64,000 nucleotides of DNA. Source: Neoceratodus forsteri. Lineage: Eukaryota > Chordata > Ceratodontiformes > Ceratodontidae. Below the pieces are notes generated by a model. The model had not been told where the DNA came from and searched no databases. It was given only the letters and a program-made list of their open reading frames with translations. The stretch spans positions 371,091,501-371,155,500 of the forward strand of contig CM057451.1 of the NCBI GenBank assembly GCA_016271365.2. Reading direction: 5' to 3'. Each line of letters starts with the position of its first letter. Position 1 is the stretch's first letter. Shown here piece after piece: positions 44,501 through 57,035 of this stretch. The translations under genes and the position numbers were made by a program.

Positions 44501-45593
44501 GGATATGACTTTAAGGGTACCCATATCCAGAGTAAAATATTCCTACCCTAAACAGACTTCCACATCTTTTATCTGGTTCACACCAACTTCCCTGATCCCT
44601 CTCCCATATACGTCCAGCCCTCGTCCTCCAATCCATGCCTGTCCCGTCTGTACCACCAACCATGTTATCAAGTATCATTTCAACACCATGGGTAAACCAA
44701 ACCCCATGCCAACTCAGGCCAAACAGTTGTGAACTAAACATTATGAACAATAAACTGTAAACTTGTTTTGGTAAACCCAACAGTTGCTTCCTAGGTTAAA
44801 GGATGTTACAGTGGAACCCCGTAACTGTGGGGGTGTAGAGCCTAGGCTCAAGGTCCTACTATAAGTAGGTCTGATTCTATTGAATCAGAAAGATAAAGAA
44901 TGTCACCGGTCAACAGGGATACACAGGTGAACCACTAGGCTCAAGAGAGAAAAAGGCCTCTCTACTCGCTGTGTGTGGCCACCCCAAAATATCCTCCGGA
45001 GCCATCCATATCACTTAACTTAAATGAAAGTGAAGGGTAAGGTGGGTGGTATCCGCCCTAGCCAGCTATGTGCAAAAACTTGCTTGAGTGATTTTCCCTT
45101 CGGAACTCAAATACTGCAACAGCAATTCCCTTTTCCTCCTCAGATCTGTTATGGTGATTTAAAAGCTAGGCAATTAACTGTTTGTGATCCGTGGAAAGGA
45201 TAGTGAGAAAAGCTTTACCCCTAATAGTACACCATGCCCCCCAACCCCAAACGTCCCGAGTCCACATCTCAGTCGGTACAGTCTTAATTATTTTCCATTT
45301 TGCAGAGTAGTTCAAAGCTGATATAGGAACAAACAGAGGGGAGGTGAAGCCACCACCCTCGTTTAAGTCTGTGTGTCTTCCAGGTGATAGTGCGAGGTCT
45401 GTGGATAAATAATTCCTCCAAACAAAAGGCCTGCTCCGATGGGGACAAGGGGCGATCACCTTTAATTCTGGAAGGAGCAGTTAGGTATAAGCCCCTGGTT
45501 TAGTAAAGTTCCAAAAAGAGAAAGATTTAGCTGGCCTATATTGGCAAAATGTGTAGACAAAGCCAGTAACTTTTAGAGGAGTCAGGGTGAGTG

Positions 45594-46606
45594 CTAGCTC
45601 GCCAATCGGCCTTGGGTTACTTCCTCCGGCAGGGAGGTCTTATTTTCTCTGACAAAGATTTCCTTTAGGTCCTGGCTAAGATGAGAAGGCCACGTTATTG
45701 CTGATGGGTGCACTCGCTTTGGTCTGCCTGCTCTCCACCACGACAAACGTGAAATCTCGTGCTCAAGCAGGTCTGCATGCAGCTCGGGACAACGAAGGCC
45801 CAACTGTTTAAGCATAGGCATGGTTTCTCTCATGGTGTCAAATAGGAATGGGTCTTTCTTAGTGTGGATATGTAGTTCTGCTGGATAATACAGTTGAATA
45901 CGAATATTCTTTTCTTTGGCCTGCACAATAAATTTCCCGTACCTGCTTTCTTTTTTCATTTAGAAGGTCTGAAAGGTCCTGATCAAAGAATAGCCTTTGT
46001 GTATCCAGTTTTATTTCCTTGCTGTTCCATGCAGTTTGGAGTACCAGCTGGCGGTCTTGGTAGTTGAGCATACGCGCGATAATCTAGCGTGGTCTTGCTG
46101 TCTGCTTTTTCGGCTTGGGGGCTAACGAACGATGTGCTCTTTCGATTGGAAGAGGGGTATCTTCTAGGATTTTTAAGATGTCTCTCAGAATATGTGATAC
46201 AAATTCCTCCATAGAATCGAATGATTTCTCCACATCTTCTGGCACACCGTAAATTCGAAAATTGTTTCTCCTTGCGCGGTTTTCCTGATCGTCAAGATTT
46301 AATGCAACTCCCTTTCTCTGGTTAACAGGTAAAGGATAGCTCAGTCATGTTGACCTGAAGAGTCGGCTAGGCCCCCCCACATTCCTCCACCACCATAGTT
46401 CGTTTGTCCATGGCTTTTAAGTTGACTTTCAGATCAGTGACCAATGACTCCTGTGGATCGCTTTTTTTATGCCATCTAGTTTTGACAGGATCATCCCCTG
46501 GTCCTGTTAGCTCAAAATTTTCCTCTAAATCAGCGATGCTGCTTACTGGAGAGGCTGAACGTGCGTCCTGGGGATGGCTGGAATTTTTATCAAGCTCCAT
46601 CGGCAT
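45594..46606 (-). pseudogene. L1 ORF1 (RNA-binding protein) remnant
   Basis: Nucleic-acid-binding chaperone of L1. It starts MPMELDKNSSHPQD at 46,606 and passes through NFRIYGVPEDVEKSFDSMEE near 46,265 and EDTPLPIERAHRSLAPK near 46,160. It reaches the C-terminal domain MLNYQDRQLVLQTAWNSKEI near 46,071 (compare the family's Y-D-K-xx-xL-xxA wording), then RLFFDQDLSDLLNEKRKQ. Stops between these blocks (46,370, 46,083, 45,870) split it into at least three frames. Confidence 0.8.
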
Positions 46607-46789
46607 TTTGAGCTTTGCGACTCGTGAGTTGCGTTACCTTGATCTATTGGAAGCAATTTCCCTTAACTGTAGAACTGGAAACTTCTTTATTTAGACTCGA
46701 TTTGTTGCTGGCTTAGTAAAAATTAAATAGGACAGCTCTGGAGCACTTCAGTTAGACGGTCATTGAGACGATGATGTCACCGGAAGTCC

Positions 46790-49330
46790 TCAGGTAGGTT
46801 TTTAACCCCCTTTTAAAGACCTCCACCGAGGTGTTTCCCTCAGTCCTCTAGGCAAGGTGTTTCATAAAACAGGGACAGCCATTTCAAATGAACGATCACC
46901 AGAGGACTTAAGCCAGACCCTAGGGATCAATAGGAGCCCCTCTGAGGAGGAACAAAGGGGGCGCAAGGACTGGAAAAGATTCAGAAGCTTTGCCAGGTAG
47001 GCAGTGTTCAACCCATGTAGGGGCTTTGTAGGTTAGAACACCAACCTTGTAGATAACTCACCACTTCACAGGCAACCAGTGCAGATCACCAGGACTGGGG
47101 TCACAGGACTAGACCTCAAAAGGCCAGTCAGTAACCTGGCCACTGCATTCTGCACCAGCTACATGTGTCGGAGGGTACCTCCTGAGGTACTGCGTGTTAC
47201 AGTAGTCCAGTCTAGATGTCATAAATGCATGCACCAATGTTGGCAGGTCTTCAGAATAGGCAAGGGACTTAAATCCTGCTGATGTTCCTAAGATTGTAGA
47301 AGCCACTCCTGACTACACTGGACACCCAAGCCTCCAATGTCAAACGATCATCAAAAATGACTCCTAGTTTTTTCACCTTTGAAGAAGTCAATAGCCTGGA
47401 TGACACCAGCCGAACCGGTCTCTCCCATAACTACATCTGCTCCCCTCCCCCCCCCCAACACAGCTCAATCACCAATACCTTGATCTAATCTGGGTTAAGT
47501 CTCAGCCAACTAGACTCCATCCATTTCTGAATTTCAGACAGGCACAAATTCAGCACCTCAACAGCATTAGGCATCACCAAGTGTAAAGGACAGATACAAC
47601 TTGGTATTGACCGCATAGTAGCGGAAACTCAGACTGTATTATCGAATGAGCCCTCCCAGGGGCAGCATGTATACTGTGAACAACATAGGTGAGAGGAGCG
47701 AACCTTAGGGCACACCACAGAGCATGGGCAGTGGCAACAATGAGAAAGCTCCTATCACGACCCTCTGCATCCTATTCCTGAGGTAGGACTCAAACCAGCA
47801 GATGACAGTGCCAGTGAGTCTTACGTATTCCCAAAGACAATACAACAGCAACCCATGGTTCACAGTGTCAAACACTGAGGAGAGGTCAGGAAGAACGACA
47901 ACTGACCGTTAACCCCATCTCTCGCCCTGAGGTCATCATGCACCCTGACCAATCCCATCTCAGTGCTATGCCCAGATCTAAAACTAGACTGGAGGGTCTC
48001 AAAGATGTTATGAGCTACATGGTGCACCTCAAGCTGTACACAACCTTCTTGATAAGGTAGGTTAGAGACAGGATGGTAATTTGCTAGAACACCTGGGTCC
48101 AAAGCTGGCTTCTTCAGAAGGGGCTGAATCAACACATTTTTCAATGCTACGAGGAAGACCCCTCTCCAACAGGGAACACCGAATTGTCCCAGCGAATACC
48201 GATTTCGAAGACCCCATGAGCTCACCAGTAGACGCGATAGGGCCTGGGTCTAGTTCACAATAAGTGGGCAGCAGCCCACAGATCACCTCACAGACCTCTT
48301 CCATCCAGATCAGCAGAAACTCTGTCCAAAACAGTCAAGTACATCAGTGAGGTCCAGACCCAACTACTCCAGGTTGTAAAAGCCCACTTGGAGAGATCCC
48401 AGTCCAAACAGAGGACACTATCAGAGAAGAATGGAGCAAACTCTTTGCATTAACTGCTGAAACCACTTTAATGACTGGAGACAATTTAATAACCTGTCCA
48501 GAGAAAAGCAGAGCCAGTCAATTCCTCCCAGTCGCAATCTACCTGGAAAGAAATGCTGCCTTCTTACAGAAGAGTGCCCTCTGATATTCACAGTAATGAA
48601 TCTTCAAAGCCAGTTTGTCCTCCTGGGCCTTGGACCTCCTCCAACAATGCTCTAACCGCTGACCCCTGGTCTTCAACTCCCTTCGCTCCCCAGCAAACCA
48701 TGCGGGTTGTATACAGATAGGTGCTACGGAGTCGCTGGCCTCAGTAGCAACCCTGTTATAGGTCAATACCGCATTCTCCAACTCCGTCTCACAAGCTGCC
48801 ACCATCTCCAAGACGTCCAGCACCACCAACAATCCTTCTAGCCCAAGCCCCTTAAAGGGCGGTACCAAATCCCCTCTAAAGAAGGAGGACCACGTGGGGA
48901 GCCCCCGAAGGAAAACTTCACCATGCAATGATCCGACCAGCTGACCAAGTCAATCTCAAAGTTACTCACCTCAAGCACCAGGAAGAAAACCAAGTCCAAG
49001 GTGTTTCCATGTTGGTGAGTCGCAGAAGTAATAACTTGTGCGAGGCCCAGTTATTCTATCAACTGGAGGAAAACCATTCCAAAATGTGACAACTCATCAT
49101 CAACTCAGACACTGAAAACTTCCAGAATAATGGAGGACTCCATAACCCTCTCAGCGATGAAGTCCATGATTTGTCGCAGGAAATCCCAACCCCCAACATG
49201 TCCCAGTGGCCAGTGCACCAGGAGGATCCTGCAACCTGCATCTGTACCCCCACATACAGACACACACTGAAATTATGAGGTTTTCCAACGGTTCACAGTG
49301 AAGTTCAACTTGGATCTGTAACAGATAGCC
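46790..49330 (-). mobile_element. L2-like LINE, ORF2 remnant
   Basis: The minus strand shows L2-type wording in order. The linker ELKTRGQRLEHCWRRSKAQE is near 48,650, then YCELDPGP near 48,255. RT follows: LLKKPALDPG and NYHPVSNLPY near 48,100, QSSFRSGHSTEMGLVRVHDD near 47,985, then GVIFDDRLTLEAWVS near 47,355. The C-terminus is AFMTSRLDYCNTQYL near 47,220 and DRSFEMAVPVL near 46,890. The endonuclease at 48,930-49,300 is badly worn. Stops and shifts occur throughout. The 3' untranslated tail is missing where the L1 begins. Confidence 0.82.
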
Positions 49331-51132
49331 CCCCCCCCTTTTTATAATGCCTCTGTGGGCAGTGTATCACAGACTAACCAGCTGGGACTGCTGCTTTCAA
49401 AACTGGACTGGTGGCATCGCTCTGCTAGGTCTCGTGATGCAAGACAGATCAATCGAGAAACCCGAACCACACTAAAACAAGGGTCCTAGACTTCAGGAGG
49501 GCCGATTTTAAGAAAAATGGGAGAATGTCTCAAGGATGCCCTAGCAGGGATAGGGGAACTGGGCGGAGCCAAGGAACAGTGGGCAAAAATAAAGGAGGGC
49601 ATTGAGAAGGCAACAAACCTCTGTGTCAGACAGACTAGCAAAGGCAAGAGAAAAGGAAAAAAACAGACCGCTATGGTTCTCTGAAAAAGTAGAGGAGAAA
49701 GTAAAGGGAAAAAAGCTAGCATTTAGAAGGCACAAGACGACACAGGAGGAGGAGGACAGGGAGAGATATCAGGAGAAACACAGGAAGGCAGAGAAAGTAG
49801 TTAGGATAGCAAAGTGGCAAATGGAGGAGAATACTGCCAAGTCAGTAAAAAAGGGGGGTTAAAACAGTCTTTAGGTATATAAGCGAAAAAAGGAAGACCA
49901 GAGGAGGGATAGTAAGTCTAAAAGGGGAAAGAGAGGTCTGTGTGGAAGAGGATAAAAAAAACAAATATATATATATTGAACAAATTATTTTGTTCAGTAT
50001 TTACAGAAGTGGTAGGTGACGGGCCACAAATAAGGAACAAGACCATTAAAGGAAGGGGGATGGACACTAGTCCTTTTACAAATGAGAGTCCTCAAGGAAG
50101 TAGCACATCTAAAAGTGGACAAGGCAATGGGGCCTGATGAGGTACACCCTAGGATACTGAGGGAGCTCAAGGAGGTGCTGGCTGCACCTCTGACAGCCCT
50201 GTTCAACCTATCACTAGAAACGGGGGAAGATCCAGGGGACAGAAGGAGGAGGGCAGGTGTGGCACCACCTTCACAAAAGTGGTAACGGAGGAGGCAGAAA
50301 ATGACAGACCTGTCAGCCTGACTTCGGTAGTGGGAAAGGAATGGAATCACTACCAAAGGAAAGGACAGGGAATACCTTATAACTAGTGGATTACAGGATC
50401 CAAGACAGCACGGTTTCACAGGGAGGAGACCTTGCCAAAACTTGATCGAGTTTTCTGACTGGGTGACCAGGGAAGTGGATCAGGGTGGAGTGGTGGATGT
50501 GGCCTACCTGGATTTCAGTAAGTTCTTTGACATCATTCCACACCGAAGACTGGTGAGCAAGTTGGGCAGCCTAGGAGTACATCCAAAAGTAGTAAAATGG
50601 GTAAGGAATTAGCTAAGCAACAGGAATCTGAGGGTGGTGGTAAATGGTGCCCTCTCTGAAAAAGGAAAGGTGACCAGCAGGGTGCTGCATATGTCAGTAC
50701 TAGGCCTGGTCCTCTTCAATGTCCTTATTAGCGACACTGCAGGAGGGCTGGAACGGAAAGTATGCCTGTTTGTGGATGACACAAAAATCTGCAACACAGT
50801 GAATGGGGGGTTGGGGGATGAGGGACAATCTGAAAAAGCTGGAAGACTGGTCAAGGGTTTGGCAACTGGGTTTCAAGGCAAAAAAGTGTAACATCATGCA
50901 CTTGGGGCACAGAAACCTGGGGGCAATGTACCAACTGGGCAGGTAGGTATTGACAACCACAAAATGGGAGAGGGACCGTGGGATAATCATGTCTGATGAC
51001 CTGAAGGCAGCAAAGCAGTGTGATAAGGCAGTGGAGAAAGCTAGCAGGATACTTGTGTGCATTGGAAGGAGCATCACCAGCAGAAAGTGGGAGGTAGTGT
51101 TACCTACCCCGTATAGATCAATGGTGAGGCCC

Positions 51133-51819
51133 TGTCATCGAGGACCAGGTCAATAAGCACAGGGAAAATCCGGAGCAGTTGTAGAATTCACCAAAAATAT
51201 TTATTTACAGTAGCAGTAACAAAAAAAAAAAAAAAACTTGTTCAGAATAACTATATACAGAGGAGAAACTCAGTAGTGTTCCTTGAGTCTCTGTGTCCCT
51301 TTTTCTCATCCCTCTTGCAGCTGCAGCTTAGCTCTTTTATGCCTTTTTAACCCCCATTCTTAGCAAGCATCATCTTTTTGTAAATATTCTGTTCTTGTAA
51401 GTTTCAGGAGCTGCTAGAACACAGTGTGCATCGAGGCCCCCTTTGCACAGATTTTGCAAAAGGCTCAAACATTTATTATCTTTTTACTATGATCTCAATT
51501 TATAATTATATATATTTTAACAGTGACACTATATATTTCCTAAACAAAAGGATCCCAATGTCAGTTACATGTCCATACAATGATCTGCACATATTTTAAT
51601 ATTAGCAGATATGCAAGGGAGGAAAAACAGACAGCAAGGGAGGACTGAGAGACAGTGAGAGGCAAACAAGTGCGAGATTGTCAGGGTGATCCAATCCGAC
51701 ATCTCACAGGAAAATTTAGTAGCGCAACCAGATAGAAGAGAGACAGAAAAGGAAAGATCCTTGCATTTAAACACTTTCTCCGTAACAACTGGGACAGGGT
51801 CCTATTCCACCCTGTCACA
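51133..51819 (-). mobile_element. solo LTR, 687 bp, TSD GGCCC
   Basis: Begins TGTCATCG and ends CTGTCACA on plus, flanked by GGCCC at 51,128-51,132 and 51,820-51,824, in the middle of CR1 coding sequence. On the minus strand it begins TGTGACAGGGTGGAATAGGA and has GTAAATAAATATTT, a polyadenylation-like signal, near its end, so minus is the likely orientation. With no internal coding region I cannot tell a Gypsy-type element from an endogenous retrovirus. Confidence 0.85.
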
Positions 51820-52012
51820 GGCCCCACCTCAAGTACTGTGTCCAGTTCTGGAGGCCCCATCTCCGGAAGGACATAGACAGGGTAGAAGCAGTACAGAAGA
51901 CGGCACCCAACATGGTACAGGGCCTGCATCAAAAGCACTACGAGGAAAGACACATGGAATTAAGTATGGGCTCTCCAGAGGAAAGGAGGGAAGGGGGGGG
52001 ACATGACAGAAA

Positions 52013-53200
52013 ATACAAGTTACTCACCTGTAACAGGAGTTCTAAGAATAGTAAGTGTTGTTCATCCACATTTACTGGCAGGTTCCTTGCTGCTTTAAAT
52101 CTTGCCGGAAGGTCTTCAAGCTGGCTCCTCCCACCCACCCGGGTGGTAAAACTATCGGCTCCGCCCCATGACACCAGATCTAGCCCGGTGGAAGCCAGGT
52201 TGTACGCAGAAGCCGGGGAGGTCAGGTGGGTTGTATGGATCAACAACATACACCATTCCTAGAACTCCTGTTGCAGGCGAGTAACCTGTATTTCTAGGGA
52301 CATGGATACGTTACTCTATCCACACTTACTGGCAGCCTCCTAGCAGGTCTCCGGGAAGAGGGAGGCAAGGCGCACACCCCCTACTTAGGAAATAAGGACT
52401 GGAGAACCAAGGTCCCAAAACCAGCATCCCGGCGTGACTCAAGGTCAATGTGGTAGTGGGTAATGAAGGTGTGTGCTGACTTCCAGGTAGCAGCCCTGCA
52501 GATTTCCTAGATAGGGACATCCCTGGAAGTAGCCACCGAAGCAGCGGTATGGCGGGTAGAATGAGCTCTTATCCCTCTGGGAGGCTCCATGCCCGCCAAC
52601 CTATAGCAGAGATCTATGCAGGAGGTGACCCACCTGCCTATCATCCGCCTGGCTGCAGGTCTGCCAGGTGCAGCTTCAGCGCAGGTGACAAACAGCAGGC
52701 GAACCTCTCCCCGAACGTCAGCCATCCGCTCCTTATAATAAGAGAGCGCTCTTCTAGGGTCCAAAGTATGGAGCCTATATTCGGCCTCCGAGGTGTGACT
52801 GGGGTAGAACACCGGCAGATTCAACACCTGGTTAAGGTGAAACTCCGACACCGCCTTCGGAAGGAATTTCGGGTGGGAGCGCAGGACAACCTTGTCCCTG
52901 TGGAAGACCAGATAAGGAGACTCGATGGAAAGTGCCTGGAGCTCTCCCATCCTTCTGGCTAACGTAACAGCCACCAAGAAGGCAGTCTTCCACGACAGGT
53001 GGGAGATATCGCACCTGTGCATCGGTTTGAATGGCTTGTCCATGAGCTCAGTCAATACCAGCAGTAGATCCCACGGAGCTGAGAGTTTTACCACCCGGGT
53101 GGGTGGGAGGAGCCAGCTTGAAGACCTTCCGGGCAAGATTTAAAGCGGCAAGGAACCTGCCAGTAAGTGTGGATAGAACAACATATCCATGTCCCTAGAA
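52013..53200 (-). mobile_element. DIRS-like (tyrosine-recombinase) retroelement, internally deleted
   Basis: About 98-bp inverted repeats: ATCCACATTTACTGGCAGGT through CCACCCACCCGGGTGG (about 52,056-52,150) and their complement at about 53,078-53,175. A third partial copy of the terminal wording (GTAACCTGTATTTCTAGGGA, CATGGATACGTTACTC) lies at 52,282-52,325 inside, as expected of the internal complementary region of DIRS elements. It holds only the recombinase end; Gag and reverse transcriptase are missing. There is no obvious target duplication at the CR1 junctions, consistent with the family. Confidence 0.82.
52378..53136 (-). pseudogene. tyrosine recombinase of DIRS-like element
   Basis: Integrates the circular DNA of DIRS elements. 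On the minus strand: HRCDISHLSWKTAFLVAVTL, then ARRMGELQALSIESPY with the first catalytic Arg, FHRDKVVLRSHPKFLPKAV, LDPRRALSYYKERMADVRG, and LAGMEPPRGIRAHSTRHTA with the HxxR pair near 52,560. After SRDVPI at 52,507 one TAG stop interrupts. The same frame continues EICRAATWKSAHTF then ITHYHID, which supplies the nucleophile Tyr, and ends at about 52,378. All catalytic residues are thus still visible, and one stop separates them. The N-terminal part is missing. Confidence 0.88.
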
Positions 53201-53574
53201 CATTCAAATACCTCACAGGTATTAATAAAGTACATGAAGGAAGCATTTTATGTAGAAAAACATGCTCTAGGACAAGGTCTCATGCTATGAAGCTGGATGG
53301 GGGGAGAATCAGAGATGATGTGTGGAAAGACTTCACAGAAAGGGCGATGGACACCTGGAGCAGCCTCTGGGCAGAGGTGGTGGGTGCTAAAATGGTAACA
53401 GGATTTAAGCATGCATGGGATATACACAAGGGGACCTTAGAAATAAGGCAAAGGGAGGAAAAGACCGGAGATCAAGTAGGGTCTATGGTGGCACAGCAAA
53501 TAGGGAAAATAGGGACAGACTAGGTGGGCCAAGAGGACCTTCTATGTTTCTAATAAATAAAGTTATATATTCCT

Positions 53575-53745
53575 CCCACTACATCACCAGCAAGTGGCTT
53601 CACTCATGGTTACATCACAAGCCCTGCTGCCTGGTTGGTAATGTGTCACAAGTTACCAATCAAGCAGCAGGAGAGTGGCTCTGTGTTACTAATGCTGTCA
53701 GTCATTGAGATTGACATTCTGATGATGTAGAGGAAGGAACAGAAC
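53575..53745. repeat. foldback with CTGCTGCC stem
   Basis: CTGCTGCCTGGTTGGTAA (53,624-53,641) pairs with TTACCAATCAAGCAGCAG (53,653-53,670) with two mismatches. Outer CCACTACATCA pairs loosely with TGATGATGTAGAGG. It directly follows the CR1 tail. Confidence 0.75.
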
Positions 53746-53831
53746 TATGTCAGCCTCCAGGTACAGTGCTGTTTCACACATCACACCTAGTACTGTCAAG
53801 CAGAAAATCCTCCAATTAGCAAAACGGAAAA

Positions 53832-54349
53832 CACAGAAACATAGACTTTGACGGCAGATAAGGATCGCTTGGCCCACCCAGTCTGCCCATTTCCCTACCT
53901 AAAGGATAAGCTACAGATCCTAGTTTTACCAATAGCCTACTTCCTCCTACCTTCCACTAGAATTGCCTTATGCCTGTCCCATACATTCTTAAATTCCTGC
54001 ACTGGTTTTGACCCCACAACCTCCTAAAGAAGGCTGTTCCATGCGTTCACCACCCTCTCTGTGAAAAAAATACTTCCTCATGATGCCCTCGAGTCGTCCC
54101 CCCTCTATCTTCAAAATGTGCCCCCCTTGTTCTTGCACATCTCTTTTTCTGAAAGCGTCTACCCTCTTGGACTTTGTTGATTTCCTTGAGGTACCTGAAA
54201 GTTTGTATTATGTCCCCCCTCTCCCTCCTTTCCTCGAGGGTATACATATTAAGTTCTTTTAGTCTGCCCTGCACCATTTTAGTTGCCCCCCTCTGGACTG
54301 CCTCCATCCTGTCTATGGTTCTTGCAGAGATGGGGTCTCCAGAACTGCA
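53832..54349 (-). mobile_element. 5'-truncated CR1 3' end
   Basis: Begins AGAAACATAGACTTTGACGG (the inverted CR1 tail), then GCAGATAAGGATCGCTTGGC. Minus-strand coding wording such as MEAVQRGATKMVQGRLKELN, YTLEERRERGDIIQTFRYL near 54,300-54,180 belongs to the ORF2 C-terminus. Confidence 0.92.
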
Positions 54350-55535
54350 CGTAGAAAAGAAGAAAAAAAAACACTTCAGACATAAGAAGTGATTGCTGAC
54401 TAATTCTGAAAGTTGACAATTCCAGGTAGTTCTCTAGCTTTTTAAATACTCATTTATGAAAGTTTAATTACTAAGAAATGTTTTGATTTACTCAGCCAGG
54501 ACTCCCCCAGCCCTCCTCAAACAATGATGCAACATAGTTTGTCCCCACCCATGTTTAATAAAATATATAAACAAGATACGAGATGGTGAAAATTAAATGA
54601 ATAATCAGGGCTATCTGGTTGATGCTCTGATATCTGCTAGGACTCAGACATGACAGGAACACTAACATCCTCTTAAATGATCCTGTTTCCTTTATGAGAA
54701 TTTAATTAAAAAAAAATACAAAGAAACAAAAGCATTACCACACATAAAATATATATTGCTTTGACATCATCATATCCTGTGGCGATGCATTTATCTGTTT
54801 GGTAGAGAGATCCAAACTTAAAGAAAAACTAAGGTCAAAATTTACAAGAAAAAATGTTTTGCAGAGTATTTTGATTTGTAGGTATACTCCTAGTAAGTCC
54901 TTCCCTTTATATGTTGAAATAAGTTCTATTTTTTTGTTTTTTAATTTGCTTGCTGGTTTTATGGCCCCTGGGGTTCTCCATATCAACATTTGTTGTGGGT
55001 CTTCCCTTTCCCACAATGCCTCCTGTCCCATGTGACAGTGATATGTCAAGGACCTGCTATTCTGGCTTCAACTAAATAACACTGTCTAATCCAGATGTTC
55101 TGTTTTCTAGGTATGTGCATAGGTCTAGCCAGCAAAAGTGAATGTTTTGCTTTTAAAGTTATTCATTTGATGAAACTACACATCACCATTAAAAAAGCAC
55201 ACATATCAGCCAAGGTCACAAATGCTGTCATTAGTGAAGACTCCATCTGTTTCCTTACAAAACTGCCCACCCAATTTATCCCTCAGGCATTTGCCTTCTG
55301 TAAATGTAACCTTCATTAGAGCTCCCTGGACAAGGAAAGTTAATTAACGTAACAGCTCTAATACTGTAAACAAACAGCTGTTGTTGATTTAATGGTACTG
55401 GGAGCATCACTGTCACATGGAACAGGAGGCACTGTAGGAACAAGAACAGCCTTTGAAAATGCTAATATGGAGATCTCCAGAGGCCATAAAACCAGCAAGC
55501 AAACTCAGAAAAAACTTTCAGTGAAGGAAGGACTG
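54350..55535. other. no feature seen
   Basis: AT-rich unique-looking sequence. I see no recognised gene, RNA or repeat. Confidence 0.4.
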
Positions 55536-56525
55536 AAATGTGTATGGGAGGAAGGGGGCGGATAATACGGAGTCACTATGGATGCAAATCCAGGATTCCA
55601 AGAACAAAACTCTCAAGATGGGAGTGGTGTATAGGCCGCCCTCTCAGACAGAGGAGTTAGACAGGGAATTAGTGGGACCAATCAGGAGGACCTGTGAGAA
55701 GGGTAGTGTGGTGATGTGGGGGACTTCAACATGCCAGGAGTAGACTGGAGTGCCCCAACAACCAGGAAAAGAAGGGAGCAGGTACTACTGGATGCCTTCC
55801 AGGAGAGCTTGCTGATGTAAATGGTCAGCGAACCAACCAGGTTACAGAATACCCTTAAACTCATGCTGGCAAACAGGGAGTTTGTGAGTAAACTGAGGGT
55901 GGAAGAACCACTGGCAGGGGAATGACCACCACTCAGTATGGTTCACACAGGATATGGGTAAGGAAGGAGTGGAATCCAGCACAAGGGTGCTGGACTTCAG
56001 GAGGGATGACTTTGGGAGGATGGGGGAAGTGGTAAAAGGGTACCTGGACAGAATTCAACCTAGTATGGGCACTAACCAGAGGTGGGAGCTCATAAAGTTG
56101 GGGATAGTGGAGGCAACCAGAACATATAGCAAGGCCCAGAGCAGGAAGGCTAGGGCAAAGAAACCTAGCTGGGTGAGCAAGGAGGTCATGGAAAAGGTAA
56201 GGAGGAAAAGAGCTGCCTTTAGGAGGTACAAAACAAAACAGGGACGGTGAAGGACAGGGAGGAGTACCTGAAGGAATCGAAGGAGGTGACAAGGGCAGTA
56301 AGGGCAGCCAAGGCGTCTAAGGAGCTCAGGTTGGTGCAGGGCATTAAGAATGGAGAGAAGGACTTCTTCAGGTACATCAGGGATAAAAGGAGCTGTAAGG
56401 ATCATATGGTAAGGATTAGAAAGGGGGGCTGGAAGCAGGGGGTGATAAGGCAGAAGCGTTAAACGATTACTTCTGCTCTGTATTTACTAAGGAGAAGGGG
56501 GGCGATACCCAAGGGGGGAGGGCAG
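55536..56525 (+). mobile_element. CR1 fragment (endonuclease to start of RT)
   Basis: KMGVVYRPPSQTEELD near 55,616, a worn GDFNMPGVDW equivalent near 55,715-55,750, and TRVLDFRRDDFGRMGEVVK near 55,980. KPSWVSKEVMEKVRRKRAA follows near 56,160, then YFCSVFTKE-type codons near 56,465. It stops before RT motifs. The wording is closer to the 57.8-63.7 kb copy than to the 9.6 kb copy. Confidence 0.8.
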
Positions 56526-57035
56526 GAACCTTGCATGAGTGGGGGCATGACTTTTATAACGGAGCAGTGTTCCCCATGCATTATTTTACCATGGTGGGCC
56601 ACCACCCCATATATACAAACATATATATTTTTTTTATCACTGCGCTGTATTTTTTTTTTTTTAACCACTGCCCTATATTTGTAGCCATCAGTCTAATTTG
56701 TTTTTATAAAATCCTCCAAAATTGTCATTTACCACCATCCTTTACTGCACTACCACCCTTGTTTTGATACCAGTGCTCTAAACCTTACTTAAAACCACTT
56801 GTGTACATGTACAGTGTATTTAGGAGGCCCAAAGACAGCTTCGGCCCCCATCACCACAACCACCGCCTATGGGAAACAAACAGATTTTCATACCAGGGCA
56901 AAACAGAGTGAAACAACCTCATTTATATTTAAATTAGGATGAAATCGGGGGATGCAAGAGAGGGAATAATTGTTCATGCCTACAAACTACACAGGTATAC
57001 AAAAAATAGGTTGAGGGGACTTTCCCTTTAAAGCC
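56526..57035. other. no feature seen
   Basis: T-rich with several T-runs (56,628-56,663). Nothing recognised. Confidence 0.4.

Larger units (their letters stand above)
40270..46780 (-). mobile_element. near full-length L1 LINE
   Basis: ORF1 and ORF2 remnants of an L1-clade element lie in correct order on the minus strand (5' end at the right). The left (3') limit is approximate. It abuts a minus-strand L2-like element on its right and has a second LINE tail inserted at 41,517-41,790. Numerous breaks make it inactive. Confidence 0.85.
49450..53560 (+). mobile_element. CR1 LINE, 5'-truncated, carrying two later insertions
   Basis: Starts in ORF2 after the endonuclease (GGGTCCTAGACTTCAGGAGG), continues to 51,132, resumes at 51,820-52,012, and ends with 53,201-53,560 (TAGGTGGGCCAAGAGGACCT, TCTATGTTTCTAATAAATAA). 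RT pieces: KVDKAMGPDEVHPRILREL near 50,115, VAYLDFSKFFD near 50,502, and VCLFVDDTKICN (FVDD) near 50,763. The C-terminal VQFWRPHLRKDIDRVEAVQ is near 51,840. Removing the solo LTR and the DIRS-like insertion restores continuity with the copy at 9.6-13.8 kb, which shows the order of events. Confidence 0.88.

Noticed and set aside
51133..51819. Endogenous retrovirus
   Set aside because: Only a solo LTR is present. Without internal genes a retroviral origin cannot be separated from a Gypsy-type element.
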